NCBI GenBank assembly: GCA_015655015.1
Contig: JAATFV010000215.1
Location: 1-61,514 of the forward strand
Length of the DNA stretch: 61,514 nucleotides
Direction: 5' to 3'
Source of the DNA: Chitinophagales bacterium
GTDB taxonomy: Bacteria; Bacteroidota; Bacteroidia; Chitinophagales; Chitinophagaceae
Below, one piece after another: positions 27,075 through 35,249 of this stretch (the stretch's first letter is position 1; every line of letters begins with the position of its first letter). Under the pieces are notes generated by a model that saw only the letters and a list, made by a program, of their open reading frames with translations, ran no database searches and was not told the origin of the DNA. The position numbers and the translations under genes are program-made.

Positions 27075-30000
27075 TTAAAAAGTAAGATTTAGACCTACTA
27101 TGATCGACCTGGGCAAAGGAAGACTCCCATAATCACCCGCTTCCGGGAACTGGGTGCTTCCGCTCAGGTCCGTATTGGCCGCCTCCGGGTTGAACCCGCC
27201 ATAATACTTGTCCTTCCCGAACCAGTTCTCCGCCGTCGCATACAGACGGGCATGGCTGATGACCCCCGTATTCAGCGTCTTCCCAAGATCATATCCCAGC
27301 GTGATATCCCGCACCCGGAAATAATTGGACGAATACAGCCAGTCCGTATTGACGATCCTTCCGAACGTAGAATAATATTTACCCTGCTTGGTATAAGTAG
27401 CCAGCACATTGGCCGTGTAATCCTGCCCCGTCCTGTCGATCGCACGCCCCAGCAGGGAATAGATCGAACCGCCATTCTGCCCCTGCACCAGGACACTCAG
27501 GTCAAATCGTTTATAATGGAATGTATTCGTAATGCCCCAGGTATAATCGGGAGACGGATGACCTACGATTACCCGGTCATTCGCATCGATCGTCCCATCC
27601 TTATTCGCATCCAGGTACTTGGGATCACCAACGGTCTCAGATCCGAATAACGGAACATTATGATCGATATCCGCCTGCGTCAGGATCCCGATCTGTTTGA
27701 CCACATTGATACTATATACCGGCGCCCCAACCTTTAAGATACTGTGGGGAACATCATACAAAGAAGGCACGAAGATCTGGTTCTGCCCGCCCGCCAGCGC
27801 AACGACCTTATTCGTATTGTGGCTGATATTGAGAGAAGTTGTCCATTGCAGCTTGCCCGTCAGGTTCCGCGTATTCACCTCGATCTCCCATCCCTTGTTC
27901 CGCACCTGCCCCGCATTGTTCAGATATGTGGCAAAGCCGGTATTGGCAGGGATCGGCACGTTCAGCAGCAGGTTCGTATTTAATTTATTATAATAGTCAA
28001 AGGCGGCCGTTACCCGGCTGTCCAGGACTGTGATATCAAATCCCAGGTCCCAGGTCTGAGACTTCTCCCAGCTCAGGTCCGGATTGATGATCCCGCCCGG
28101 AGCCTGCCCATAGGCCGGCGTACTGTTGAAAGAATAGTTGCTCGCCGCCAGCAAAGGCAGACTGCTGTAATCCCCGATATTGTAGTTGCCCGATTGCCCC
28201 CAGCTAACCCGCAGCTTCAGGTCATTCAGCCAGCTGACATCCTTAAGGAACTTTTCATCCGATGCTCTCCATCCCGCCGAAGCAGAAGGGAACCAGCCCC
28301 ATTTCGTATTAGCCCCGAAACGGGAGCTTCCATCCCGGCGGATACTCCCGGACAACAGGTATTTATTATCATAGCTGTATTGCACCCTCCCGAAATAAGA
28401 TAACAGCACATCCTTGGTCTCCGTAGTAGACCCGATCACCGCCGAAGCGGCATTCAGCGTGGTAATGACACTGCTGGTATATCCGTTCAAAGAAGAAATG
28501 CTCTCATTGTCCAGCTTGTCGGAATTGTAGCTGGCCCCTGCCACGGCCGAAATAGCATGCAGCTGGTGGATCGTCTTGTTATAGGACAGCGTATTCTCAT
28601 TCACAAAGGTTTGCTTCCGGAAACTGTTGAAGGATCCCGAAGTCCCCACATTGGGCGCGGTAAGCCGCGAGGTCAGCGGCCCCGTGATCGTATACGGCGT
28701 ATAATTCTTCAGATTATTATCCGTATTGTCCAGGTTCAGCGTTGACCGCAACGTAAGACCGTCCAGGATCCGGTATTCTGCATAGATCGAGGACAGGGTG
28801 CGGAATCTCCGGGTCTGACCGATATTATATTGCAGGATCGCAGTCGGACTATTAGCCGAAGTTCCCCATTTGTATTGACCGTTGTTGAAAGAATTGGCAT
28901 ACAGGCCCATCGTATCCTCCTGCACCGGAGAGAAGTTGAGACCCTGCATTACCTTTGCGATCCCTTCCACGCCCGGATCGTTCGAGATCGAATAGGTAGG
29001 CGTTATATTAAGACCGAACTTCAGGCTCTTCGAAGGCGTCACTTCGATATTGGCCCTCGCCGAATAGCTGGTATAATCCAGCCCGTTCACGATCCCCTTT
29101 TGTTTGGCATAATTACCGGATATATAATACCGGGCGAACTCATTGCCCCCATTGGCCGATAGCTGATAATTCTGGTTGAGCCCCTGCCGGAAGGTCGCAT
29201 CCTGCCAGTCGATATAATTGAGGCCCGGATGACCCGGCTCTACCCACCGGTCATCGATCATCAGCAGCGTATTGACCTGGCCCGGCGCCAATCCCAGTAT
29301 CTGCCGGCGCTGATCGGATGTCTGATCGGCCGTCCTGCCAGGCCCCGAACCTACCCAGGCCGTATTGATCATCTCGACGGCCCGGTCCACCCATTGCTGA
29401 GGGGTCAATAAATTCAGCCGGCGGCTCGCCTCACTGTTCCCCGCATAGACATTCAGGCTCAGTCGCGGCTTTCCGCTTTTACCCTGTTTGGTAGTGATCA
29501 GCACGACCCCATTGGCAGCCCTCGAACCATAGATAGCCGCCGCCGAGGCATCCTTCAGCACCTGTATGGACTCGATATCATTCGCATTGATATTATCCAG
29601 GGGATTGCCCGTGGTAAAGGCCCCGGTGCCATTGGGACTGGCAGGGGACAACGGGAACCCGTCAATGACATATAAGGGTTCGTTGCCGGCCGTGATAGAA
29701 CCGCTGCCCCGAACCTGCACGCTGAACGCTTTGCCGGGAACACCGGTAGTTTCCTTTACCTGCACGCCCGCCATCTGACCTACCAGGGCCTGGTCAGCCC
29801 TCGCAAGCGGCCGGTCCTGGATATCCTTCGCATTATAGGAAGCGACAGCCCCCGTGATATTGGCCTTTTTCTGCGTACCATATCCCACGACGATCATCTG
29901 GTTGAGGCTCTTGGCGTCACCGGACAATTTCATATTGATCACCGCACTGCCCCCAACTACCCGCTCCATCGTCGCAAACCCCACATAGCTGAACTGCAGG

Positions 30001-30554
30001 ACAGCTTTTTAGTCCGGAACACTGATCGTAAAGTCTCCGCTCCCATCCGTCGTAACAGCCTTCGAGCTCCCCTTAATAGCCACGGTGACACCCACCATCG
30101 GCTGTCCGTTGTCATCCGTCACCTTCCCCCTGATGATCCGGGGCGGAGGCATCGGAGCGATAGTATTATCCTTCTCCGCAATTGCGTTACCCTGGGCATC
30201 GCGGATGACGATCGTATTGTACTTGATCTCATAAGAAAGCCCCTGCCCCTTCAGGCAGAGATTCAGCACATCGGTCACCGAAGCGCCTTTCACGCTTAGC
30301 GTGACAGGAGAGGTCTTCTTCAGGAGCTTGGGCTCATAGACAAAAGAATAACCGGCCTGGGAATGAATGGCTTCAAAAACAGCCGTCAGCGTGATATTGC
30401 GTCCGGAAATCGTAATGTCCTGTGAAAAGGACCGCGCATGGACGGTAGTGACGGCTAAAAGAGTGATAATGAGGGCTACCTTCATAATCAGCAGCATTTT
30501 GGTAATCGTTCGTCCCCACTTACGGGAGACATGGCACAGCAATGAATGATACAT
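27075..30554 (-). pseudogene. SusC/RagA TonB-dependent transporter with STN domain, interrupted by an in-frame TAA
   Basis: The gene reads as a 1159-codon SusC with one in-frame stop. The upstream piece (30554-30009, 181 residues) has a signal peptide, an STN domain (about 45-115, DITISGRNITLTAVFEAIHS) and the start of the carboxypeptidase-like domain (IIRGKVTDDNGQPMVGVTVA). It ends ...FTISVPD-TAA. The next codons continue in the same frame as KAVLQFSYVGFATMERVVGG, then the plug (MIVVGYGTQKKANITGAV) and an intact barrel to 27075. No indel is needed: a single base change creates the stop. GTG at 29984 would start the second part but would leave it without a signal peptide. Options are a recent null mutation, a sequencing error or unusual expression as two parts. 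The STN domain predicts signalling to the FecR/ECF pair upstream. Confidence 0.75.
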
Positions 30555-30565
30555 ACCAGTTGTCG

Positions 30566-30598
30566 TTTGGATGAAAAGATAGAAGTCCTGATTTGGCT
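30566..30598 (-). promoter_or_regulatory. conserved promoter segment upstream of susC (copy 1)
   Basis: These 33 bases are identical at 31 positions to 32795-32827. On the minus strand the shared part contains GACTTCTATCTTTTCA. TATCTTTT resembles the Bacteroidota -7 box TAnnTTTG with one mismatch and is placed about 20 bases before the susC ATG at 30554. The conservation of an otherwise non-coding stretch in front of two genes of one locus argues for a shared promoter. Confidence 0.65.
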
Positions 30599-30622
30599 GA
30601 TCGACCCGCTCACAGCCGGATT

Positions 30623-30640
30623 TGTTGCAAGCGCCTCCGG
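30623..30640. promoter_or_regulatory. LacI-type operator-like site upstream of susC
   Basis: The site tgttgcaagcgcctccgg matches 17 of 18 bases of the site at 32875-32892. The core is a near-palindrome around CG of the LacI/GalR type (consensus-like GnAAGCGCTTnC), with one half-site base changed here. It lies 24 bases beyond the conserved promoter segment. No lacI-type gene is in the window. Confidence 0.5.
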
Positions 30641-30833
30641 CAGCGGGTAATTTTTTCGTTAGTTGGTTACGTTGACATATGGGCTTTTTAAATTTCGTTT
30701 TTTTATATAATTAATCCCTTTCCCTGGATTAGGTTATTCTTCCCTTAAAAAATTTGTTTCGGTCCACCTTCACAATCGCTTCCTCTTTCACCACCGTTTA
30801 CCCTTCCTTACCATTTATCCCCTTCGCCATTAC

Positions 30834-32123
30834 TTACCCCTTCACCACAATATGCTTCTTAATATAATCAGGATCAATCTCCACGCCCAGTCCCGGCCCG
30901 CTGGGAACAGTCACCACCCCGTTCTCGCTTTTCAGCGAAGAGGTCTTGCACTGGAATGGCAGATCCTCGCTCAGCGCCTTGAACTCATGGAAAGGACCGG
31001 CATTCGGAATAGCGGAGACGAAATGCATCATGTATACATATCCGAATCCATCCCCGGTAATATGCGGGATACACAGCTTATCCATCGCCCTGGCCATGCG
31101 GGCCACCTTCATCGAACGCACCATCCCGCCGAAATAGAACATGTCAGGCTGCAGCACTTTCAGCGCGCCATTACCGATCAGCCAGCGGAAATTATGAAGG
31201 CTGGGCTCCTGCTCGCCGCCGGCCACGGGGATCTTCAGCGCTTTCGCTACCTGGTAAGTCTCTTCATACCAGTCGAAAGGAACAGGCTCCTCATAGAAAT
31301 CATATTTATAGTCCTGCATGATCTTCCCGATCTTGATCGCCTCCTCCACACCATAGGACCCGTTGGCATCGGCGGAGATCACCATCTGGTCTCCAAAAGT
31401 CTTACGCACCATCGGGATCAGCTTCTCCGACCTTCCGGCAGGATATTCGGGGTGGTTCATACGCCCTCCCAGCTTGAACTTGATAGCCTTCGCCCCGGAC
31501 TGCGCCAGCTGCTCTTTCAATTGCCTGATCGTCTCTTCAGCGGTGATGTCCCGCTCACTGTTGGCCTGGTAAACAGCGATCTGTTTGTTATGGATCTCCC
31601 CGATCAGCTCCCCGATGGATTTCCCGGCGATCCGCCCCATCATGTCCAAAATAGCAAACTCCGCCGAAGCCACCGGTACCCAAAGAGCCAGGTTCTGTAA
31701 TTTGTAATTGCTGCCATAGACATACAGCTGCTCGATGATCGTTTCCAGGTCCCGCGCATCCTTTCCGATAAAAAAAGGCTGCACCCGGTTGACGAAAATG
31801 GGATACAGCGACTTCATCTGCAAACTATTGCAGACGCAAATGCCTTCGGCGCCATCTTTCGAGCGCACCCGGCAGAGAAAAGTATCCTTCAGCCGCAGCA
31901 GCTCCAGCGACTCAATGATCACCGGGCTGGTGAACAATTCTTTTTTAAATACCGGCATCGCTGCCGCCTGATCCAGCTTACCATAGTCCGGGACAGCCCC
32001 GCCGGTCTTATCGTCTATCAATCCCTCCGTCAAACGGCCGGAGGACCGGGCCGTAAAAGGCAGGGCAGCGGCTAATCCGCCGGTAACGGAAGCAGTAATG
32101 AATTTACGTCGGTTCGTGTGCAT
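30834..32123 (-). CDS. Tat-exported enolase-superfamily dehydratase (mandelate racemase/muconate lactonising group)
   Basis: This 429-residue protein starts with a twin-arginine signal (NRRKFITASVTGGLAAALPF). The enolase-superfamily capping domain covers about 60-175 and the barrel the rest. Active-site residues can be placed: Lys215 and Lys217 (IKFKLGG), metal ligands Asp252 (ADANGS), Glu278 (YEEPVPF) and Glu304 (GGEQE), then Asp327 and His354 (IPHITGDGF). The last two form the His-Asp dyad of mandelate-racemase-type enzymes, which abstract a proton alpha to a carboxylate, usually to dehydrate a sugar acid. The substrate is not determined; a sugar acid from this PUL is likely. Its start lies 11 bases behind the YhcH-like gene. 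Confidence 0.9.
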   Translation of the reverse strand: MHTNRRKFITASVTGGLAAALPFTARSSGRLTEGLIDDKTGGAVPDYGKLDQAAAMPVFKKELFTSPVIIESLELLRLKDTFLCRVRSKDGAEGICVCNSLQMKSLYPIFVNRVQPFFIGKDARDLETIIEQLYVYGSNYKLQNLALWVPVASAEFAILDMMGRIAGKSIGELIGEIHNKQIAVYQANSERDITAEETIRQLKEQLAQSGAKAIKFKLGGRMNHPEYPAGRSEKLIPMVRKTFGDQMVISADANGSYGVEEAIKIGKIMQDYKYDFYEEPVPFDWYEETYQVAKALKIPVAGGEQEPSLHNFRWLIGNGALKVLQPDMFYFGGMVRSMKVARMARAMDKLCIPHITGDGFGYVYMMHFVSAIPNAGPFHEFKALSEDLPFQCKTSSLKSENGVVTVPSGPGLGVEIDPDYIKKHIVVKG

Positions 32124-32134
32124 ATAAAATGTTT

Positions 32135-32782
32135 TTATTTTAAAAAATTGGTTCGGATCTTGATAACCACTTTCTTCGCTTTCTCACATCCCTCCGCCCT
32201 GATATCGGGCCGGTGCGCGTCCGTAGGAAAACAAATAAAGAACACACCCGGATCCGCTGTATAATACTTCCCCTTGCCGGTATCATTATAAAAGATCACA
32301 TCCCTTTTTTCGTCATAAGGCTCCCGCACCGTGAGCTGATCCGGGGACGTTATCCCCAGCTGCTGCCGGCCGGTGATCACATAATGGATATCCTGGTATT
32401 TGCGGTGTGACTCCCACTCGGAGACCTTGAATTCCTTCGAAGGGTTCTCCGATATAGTGGCAAATACATTCTCTCCGTCGATCGGATATTTACCCGGCTT
32501 CAAAGCGGCCAGGTCTTTCCGGCCCAGGAATTCATAGGCCTTATCCCACAGGACCTTGTCCTGGCGATACTGTTTCGCCCACTCCTTCCGGTTGATGGAA
32601 GAATGAGCTTTGATGGTAAGGTTTTTAGGAACCGGGTCCGGGATAGTACCGCTCCCGGATTGAACAGGCAGCGGACCGGATGACAAAGACATGGACCCCG
32701 GTAAGGAAGCCGGAGACCGGTCGCAAAAAGAGCCCAGCAGGATAAGGGCAAAGGAGACTTGGCAAAACAATCGACAATTCAT
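32135..32782 (-). CDS. YhcH/YjgK/YiaL-family lipoprotein
   Basis: I start at the ATG at 32782. It gives a lipoprotein signal (MNCRLFCQVSFALILLGSFC) and lies just behind the conserved promoter segment, whereas the longer start at 32842 would lie upstream of that promoter. The 215-residue protein has the YhcH/DUF386 cupin-like fold from about residue 70: DGENVFATISENPSKEFKVSEWESHRKYQDIHYVITGRQQ, with the His and Glu pattern expected for metal binding. GVFFICFPTDAHRPDI closes the cupin. Family members are linked to sialic-acid or uronate catabolism as epimerase-like accessory proteins. Its export as a lipoprotein is unusual but is shared by several Bacteroidota PULs. Confidence 0.85.
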   Translation of the reverse strand: MNCRLFCQVSFALILLGSFCDRSPASLPGSMSLSSGPLPVQSGSGTIPDPVPKNLTIKAHSSINRKEWAKQYRQDKVLWDKAYEFLGRKDLAALKPGKYPIDGENVFATISENPSKEFKVSEWESHRKYQDIHYVITGRQQLGITSPDQLTVREPYDEKRDVIFYNDTGKGKYYTADPGVFFICFPTDAHRPDIRAEGCEKAKKVVIKIRTNFLK

Positions 32783-32794
32783 AAATTTGATTGG

Positions 32795-32827
32795 TTTGGG
32801 TGAAAAGATAGAAGTCTTGATTTGGCT
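32795..32827 (-). promoter_or_regulatory. conserved promoter segment upstream of the yhcH-enolase unit (copy 2)
   Basis: This is the second copy of the 33-bp element described at 30566-30598, with two substitutions. The minus-strand TATCTTTT box ends 20 bases before the ATG at 32782, the same geometry as in front of susC. Confidence 0.65.
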
Positions 32828-32874
32828 AAGATCGTTACCCAAACTATTTCCGCGAAAGCGGATAGCCCCGGAAG

Positions 32875-32892
32875 TGTTGCAAGCGCTTCCGG
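32875..32892. promoter_or_regulatory. LacI-type operator-like site upstream of the yhcH-enolase unit
   Basis: tgttgcaagcgcttccgg contains the perfect palindromic core AAGCGCTT, flanked by C and G bases as in LacI/GalR or CcpA-like operators. It lies 47 bases beyond the promoter segment, against 24 in the susC copy. The 23-base difference is about two helical turns, so both sites face the same side of the helix relative to the promoter. Confidence 0.55.
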
Positions 32893-33009
32893 TTTTTCAT
32901 GGGGGCCCGATCCATCCTTCTTTATTCTTGGTTTAACATATTTCGTCTGTACATCATTTTATTTAGGTCCACCTCACTACAGTCATCGCATCTTCCTAAA
33001 CACCGCACT

Positions 33010-34308
33010 TTATTTACGATCATAAGGCATAACGACCACCCGGCTGCCTTCTACCTTGAAATGGACCTTGTGCGTCGCCTCCAGGATATCCAGCAGCTGG
33101 CTCACATCCTCCTTCCGGGAGATCACTCCGGAAAGAACAAGGTCCGCCGTACTGCCTTCATAGGAAACGGCCAGATCATACCAGCGGGCGATCTGGCGCA
33201 TGATCGTAGTCACCTGCGTGTTCTCGAAACGGAACTCCCCATTCTTCCACGCGATCACCTCTTCCATATTGGGCGCCGTTACTCGAAAATCATCGCTGTT
33301 CGCAGAAAGACTGCCCTGCTGCCCGGGCTTCAGCAGCAGACCGGCCGTATGGCTGACCAGCTTAACGGACCCTTCCAGCAGCGTGGTCTTCACGGCATTC
33401 TCATCCTCATAAGCCATAATATTAAAGTGCGTCCCGAGCACGTTGACAGTCATCTTATTCACGGTTACCGCAAAAGGCTTGCTGACGTCTTTCGCCACCT
33501 CGAAATAACCCTCACCCGTCAATTTGACCACACGGTCACGCCCGGTAAACGCAAGGGGGAAAGTCAGTGACGAAGCAGCATTGAGCCATACCTGGGTACC
33601 GTCCGGCAATACGATATGATATTGACCGCCGCGTGGAGTAGAAATAGTATTATAAGACATCGCACCCGTGGATTGACCAGCGCTTCCGGAACCAATAACA
33701 TCTCCGGAAGGAACAGTCCCCCCGGAAGCAATAGCGCCACCAGCCTGATAAGTGATCTCCCCCTGACCATTCTTAATGATCTTAACCCCCTGTGGTGCTT
33801 TCTGCCCTGCCGCCAACACGCCATCCTTCATAGAATCCAGCGGAACCTGTGACCCGTCCGCCAACGTAAGCAGCACATGATTATCAGAATGGAGAGGAGT
33901 AGACTTGACCTTCGGAGCAGGCTGCACAGCGATCTGCCCGTTCTCTTGCGGCGGCTTCCGCAAGATCCGCCAGGTGCCCAGGGCCAGCAGGAGAAGGACC
34001 GCAGCAGCGGCGGCAAAGCTCAAACGGCGAACATTATACCTGTCTGATAAAGATGGGATCTCCGGGGTCGCAGTTTGGGCCACCCTGTTGGCGGCCTCGC
34101 TGATCACCGTATCGAAGAGCTGTTCCTTGTCCATTCCGGAGTCCCCGTATTGCCTGCGTTGCAGGAGAATCTCCCCGATCAGCTGGTCCATGACCGCCCG
34201 GTGTTCTTCCGTCGAGAGCAGCTCCAGGAAACGGGCCCTTTCAGCAGCGGAAAGACGCTGGTCAAGCTGTCGTTCCAGCAGGTATTTCAATTCATCGTAT
34301 ACAGACAT
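33010..34308 (-). CDS. FecR-family anti-sigma factor
   Basis: This 432-residue inner-membrane protein has an N-terminal cytoplasmic part that should bind the sigma factor (about 1-85), one membrane helix at about 95-113 (LSFAAAAAVLLLLALGTW) and the periplasmic FecR domain. The core of that domain is ISTPRGGQYHIVLPDGTQVWLNAASSLTFP, near residue 222. A C-terminal DUF4974 STN-like domain ends at VEGSRVVVMPYDRK. The segment before the FecR core holds a degenerate six-residue repeat (ASGGTV, PSGDVI, GSGSAG). It should couple the STN-bearing SusC of this PUL to the sigma factor encoded 251 bases upstream. Confidence 0.93.
   Translation of the reverse strand: MSVYDELKYLLERQLDQRLSAAERARFLELLSTEEHRAVMDQLIGEILLQRRQYGDSGMDKEQLFDTVISEAANRVAQTATPEIPSLSDRYNVRRLSFAAAAAVLLLLALGTWRILRKPPQENGQIAVQPAPKVKSTPLHSDNHVLLTLADGSQVPLDSMKDGVLAAGQKAPQGVKIIKNGQGEITYQAGGAIASGGTVPSGDVIGSGSAGQSTGAMSYNTISTPRGGQYHIVLPDGTQVWLNAASSLTFPLAFTGRDRVVKLTGEGYFEVAKDVSKPFAVTVNKMTVNVLGTHFNIMAYEDENAVKTTLLEGSVKLVSHTAGLLLKPGQQGSLSANSDDFRVTAPNMEEVIAWKNGEFRFENTQVTTIMRQIARWYDLAVSYEGSTADLVLSGVISRKEDVSQLLDILEATHKVHFKVEGSRVVVMPYDRK
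33676..33747. repeat. 18-bp degenerate tandem repeat in the FecR gene
   Basis: Four 18-bp units (e.g. aataacatctccggaagg, aacagtccccccggaagc) encode six-residue Gly/Ser copies directly before the FecR core domain. Frame is kept. Confidence 0.7.
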
Positions 34309-34559
34309 ATTTCATTGGCTTAGGTTGGACGCAATCATTCTCAAATAAGAGATCTCTATTTTGACACAATCATACGTTATATCGACGCAATTATGCACTA
34401 TAGTACATGCGGTATAATAAAGACATCCCTATAATAGAGACGAAAAAAAAGAGTCCCCTAATCCGTAGACAGGAAAATATTTTTTACCCCGGCGCCCGAT
34501 TGGCCCCGATTCGGCCATAACACCGGAAAAATATGCTCATAGTCCGACCGGGAAAAAAG

Positions 34560-35129
34560 CTAAAAAAGAAAAACGCCCAGATATTGCACCAGCTGCTTGC
34601 GCAGAACGACCAGCGAACGGGCGATATAATTTTGAGAAGTAGCCTTGGAGATATTCATTTTGCGGGCGATCTGGTCGTGGGTAAGCCCCTGGAAGCGGCT
34701 GAGCTTAAAAGCAGTCTGCATCTGCACAGGCAGACCGGCAATAGCATTGTTGACGAGCCGCTGCAGCTCATTCAGCTCCATTCGTCCCAGGGCATTCGGC
34801 TCATCGGCGGGCACCTCCAGCTGCTGAAGGTCCTGCAGGGATGCCGTGATCAGCTCTTTACGGAGATAGTCGAGGAACAGGTTCCTGGAAATACGGTACA
34901 GCCAGGGCTCGAATTGCCTGACTTCCGCCAGCTTCTCTTTCTTCAGCCATATACGAATGAATACTTCCTGCGCCAGTTCACGGGCAAGTTCGGGAGATTT
35001 CAGGAAATGAAGCCCATTGGAATAAATACGGTCCCAGTAGAAATTGAACAATTGCCGGAAAGCCCGCTGATCTCCCTGAGAAGCGTTTTTTAATAATAAC
35101 GGCTCATTATAAATACCTTCATTTAGCAA
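34560..35129 (-). CDS. ECF-type RNA polymerase sigma-70 factor (Bacteroidota family)
   Basis: This is a 189-residue sigma factor with region 2 (RQLFNFYWDRIYSNGLHFLKSPELARELAQEVFIRIW, about 22-60) and region 4 with its helix-turn-helix (LTHDQIARKMNISKATSQNYIARSL, about 145-172). The features match the 'Bacteroides expansion' ECF group paired with FecR anti-sigmas. It should transcribe the PUL when the FecR partner is inactivated by SusC-bound ligand. It is the first gene of the 18-kb minus-strand block; 251 bases separate it from fecR, leaving room for a separate promoter. Confidence 0.94.
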   Translation of the reverse strand: MLNEGIYNEPLLLKNASQGDQRAFRQLFNFYWDRIYSNGLHFLKSPELARELAQEVFIRIWLKKEKLAEVRQFEPWLYRISRNLFLDYLRKELITASLQDLQQLEVPADEPNALGRMELNELQRLVNNAIAGLPVQMQTAFKLSRFQGLTHDQIARKMNISKATSQNYIARSLVVLRKQLVQYLGVFLF

Positions 35130-35249
35130 GACGGCAATCGATTGTTCTGACTAAATTATGTATTTCCGGTGAATTATTTCCAATAATTCTTCAGGAGACG
35201 CCCGCCTTCCCATTGCCGGGCACACAACAAAAAAGGCCCGGAACCACCC

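Noticed and set aside
30009..30011. Programmed recoding of the susC stop
   Set aside because: The codon is TAA, not TGA, and no stem-loop or slippery site is visible; mutation or base error is simpler.
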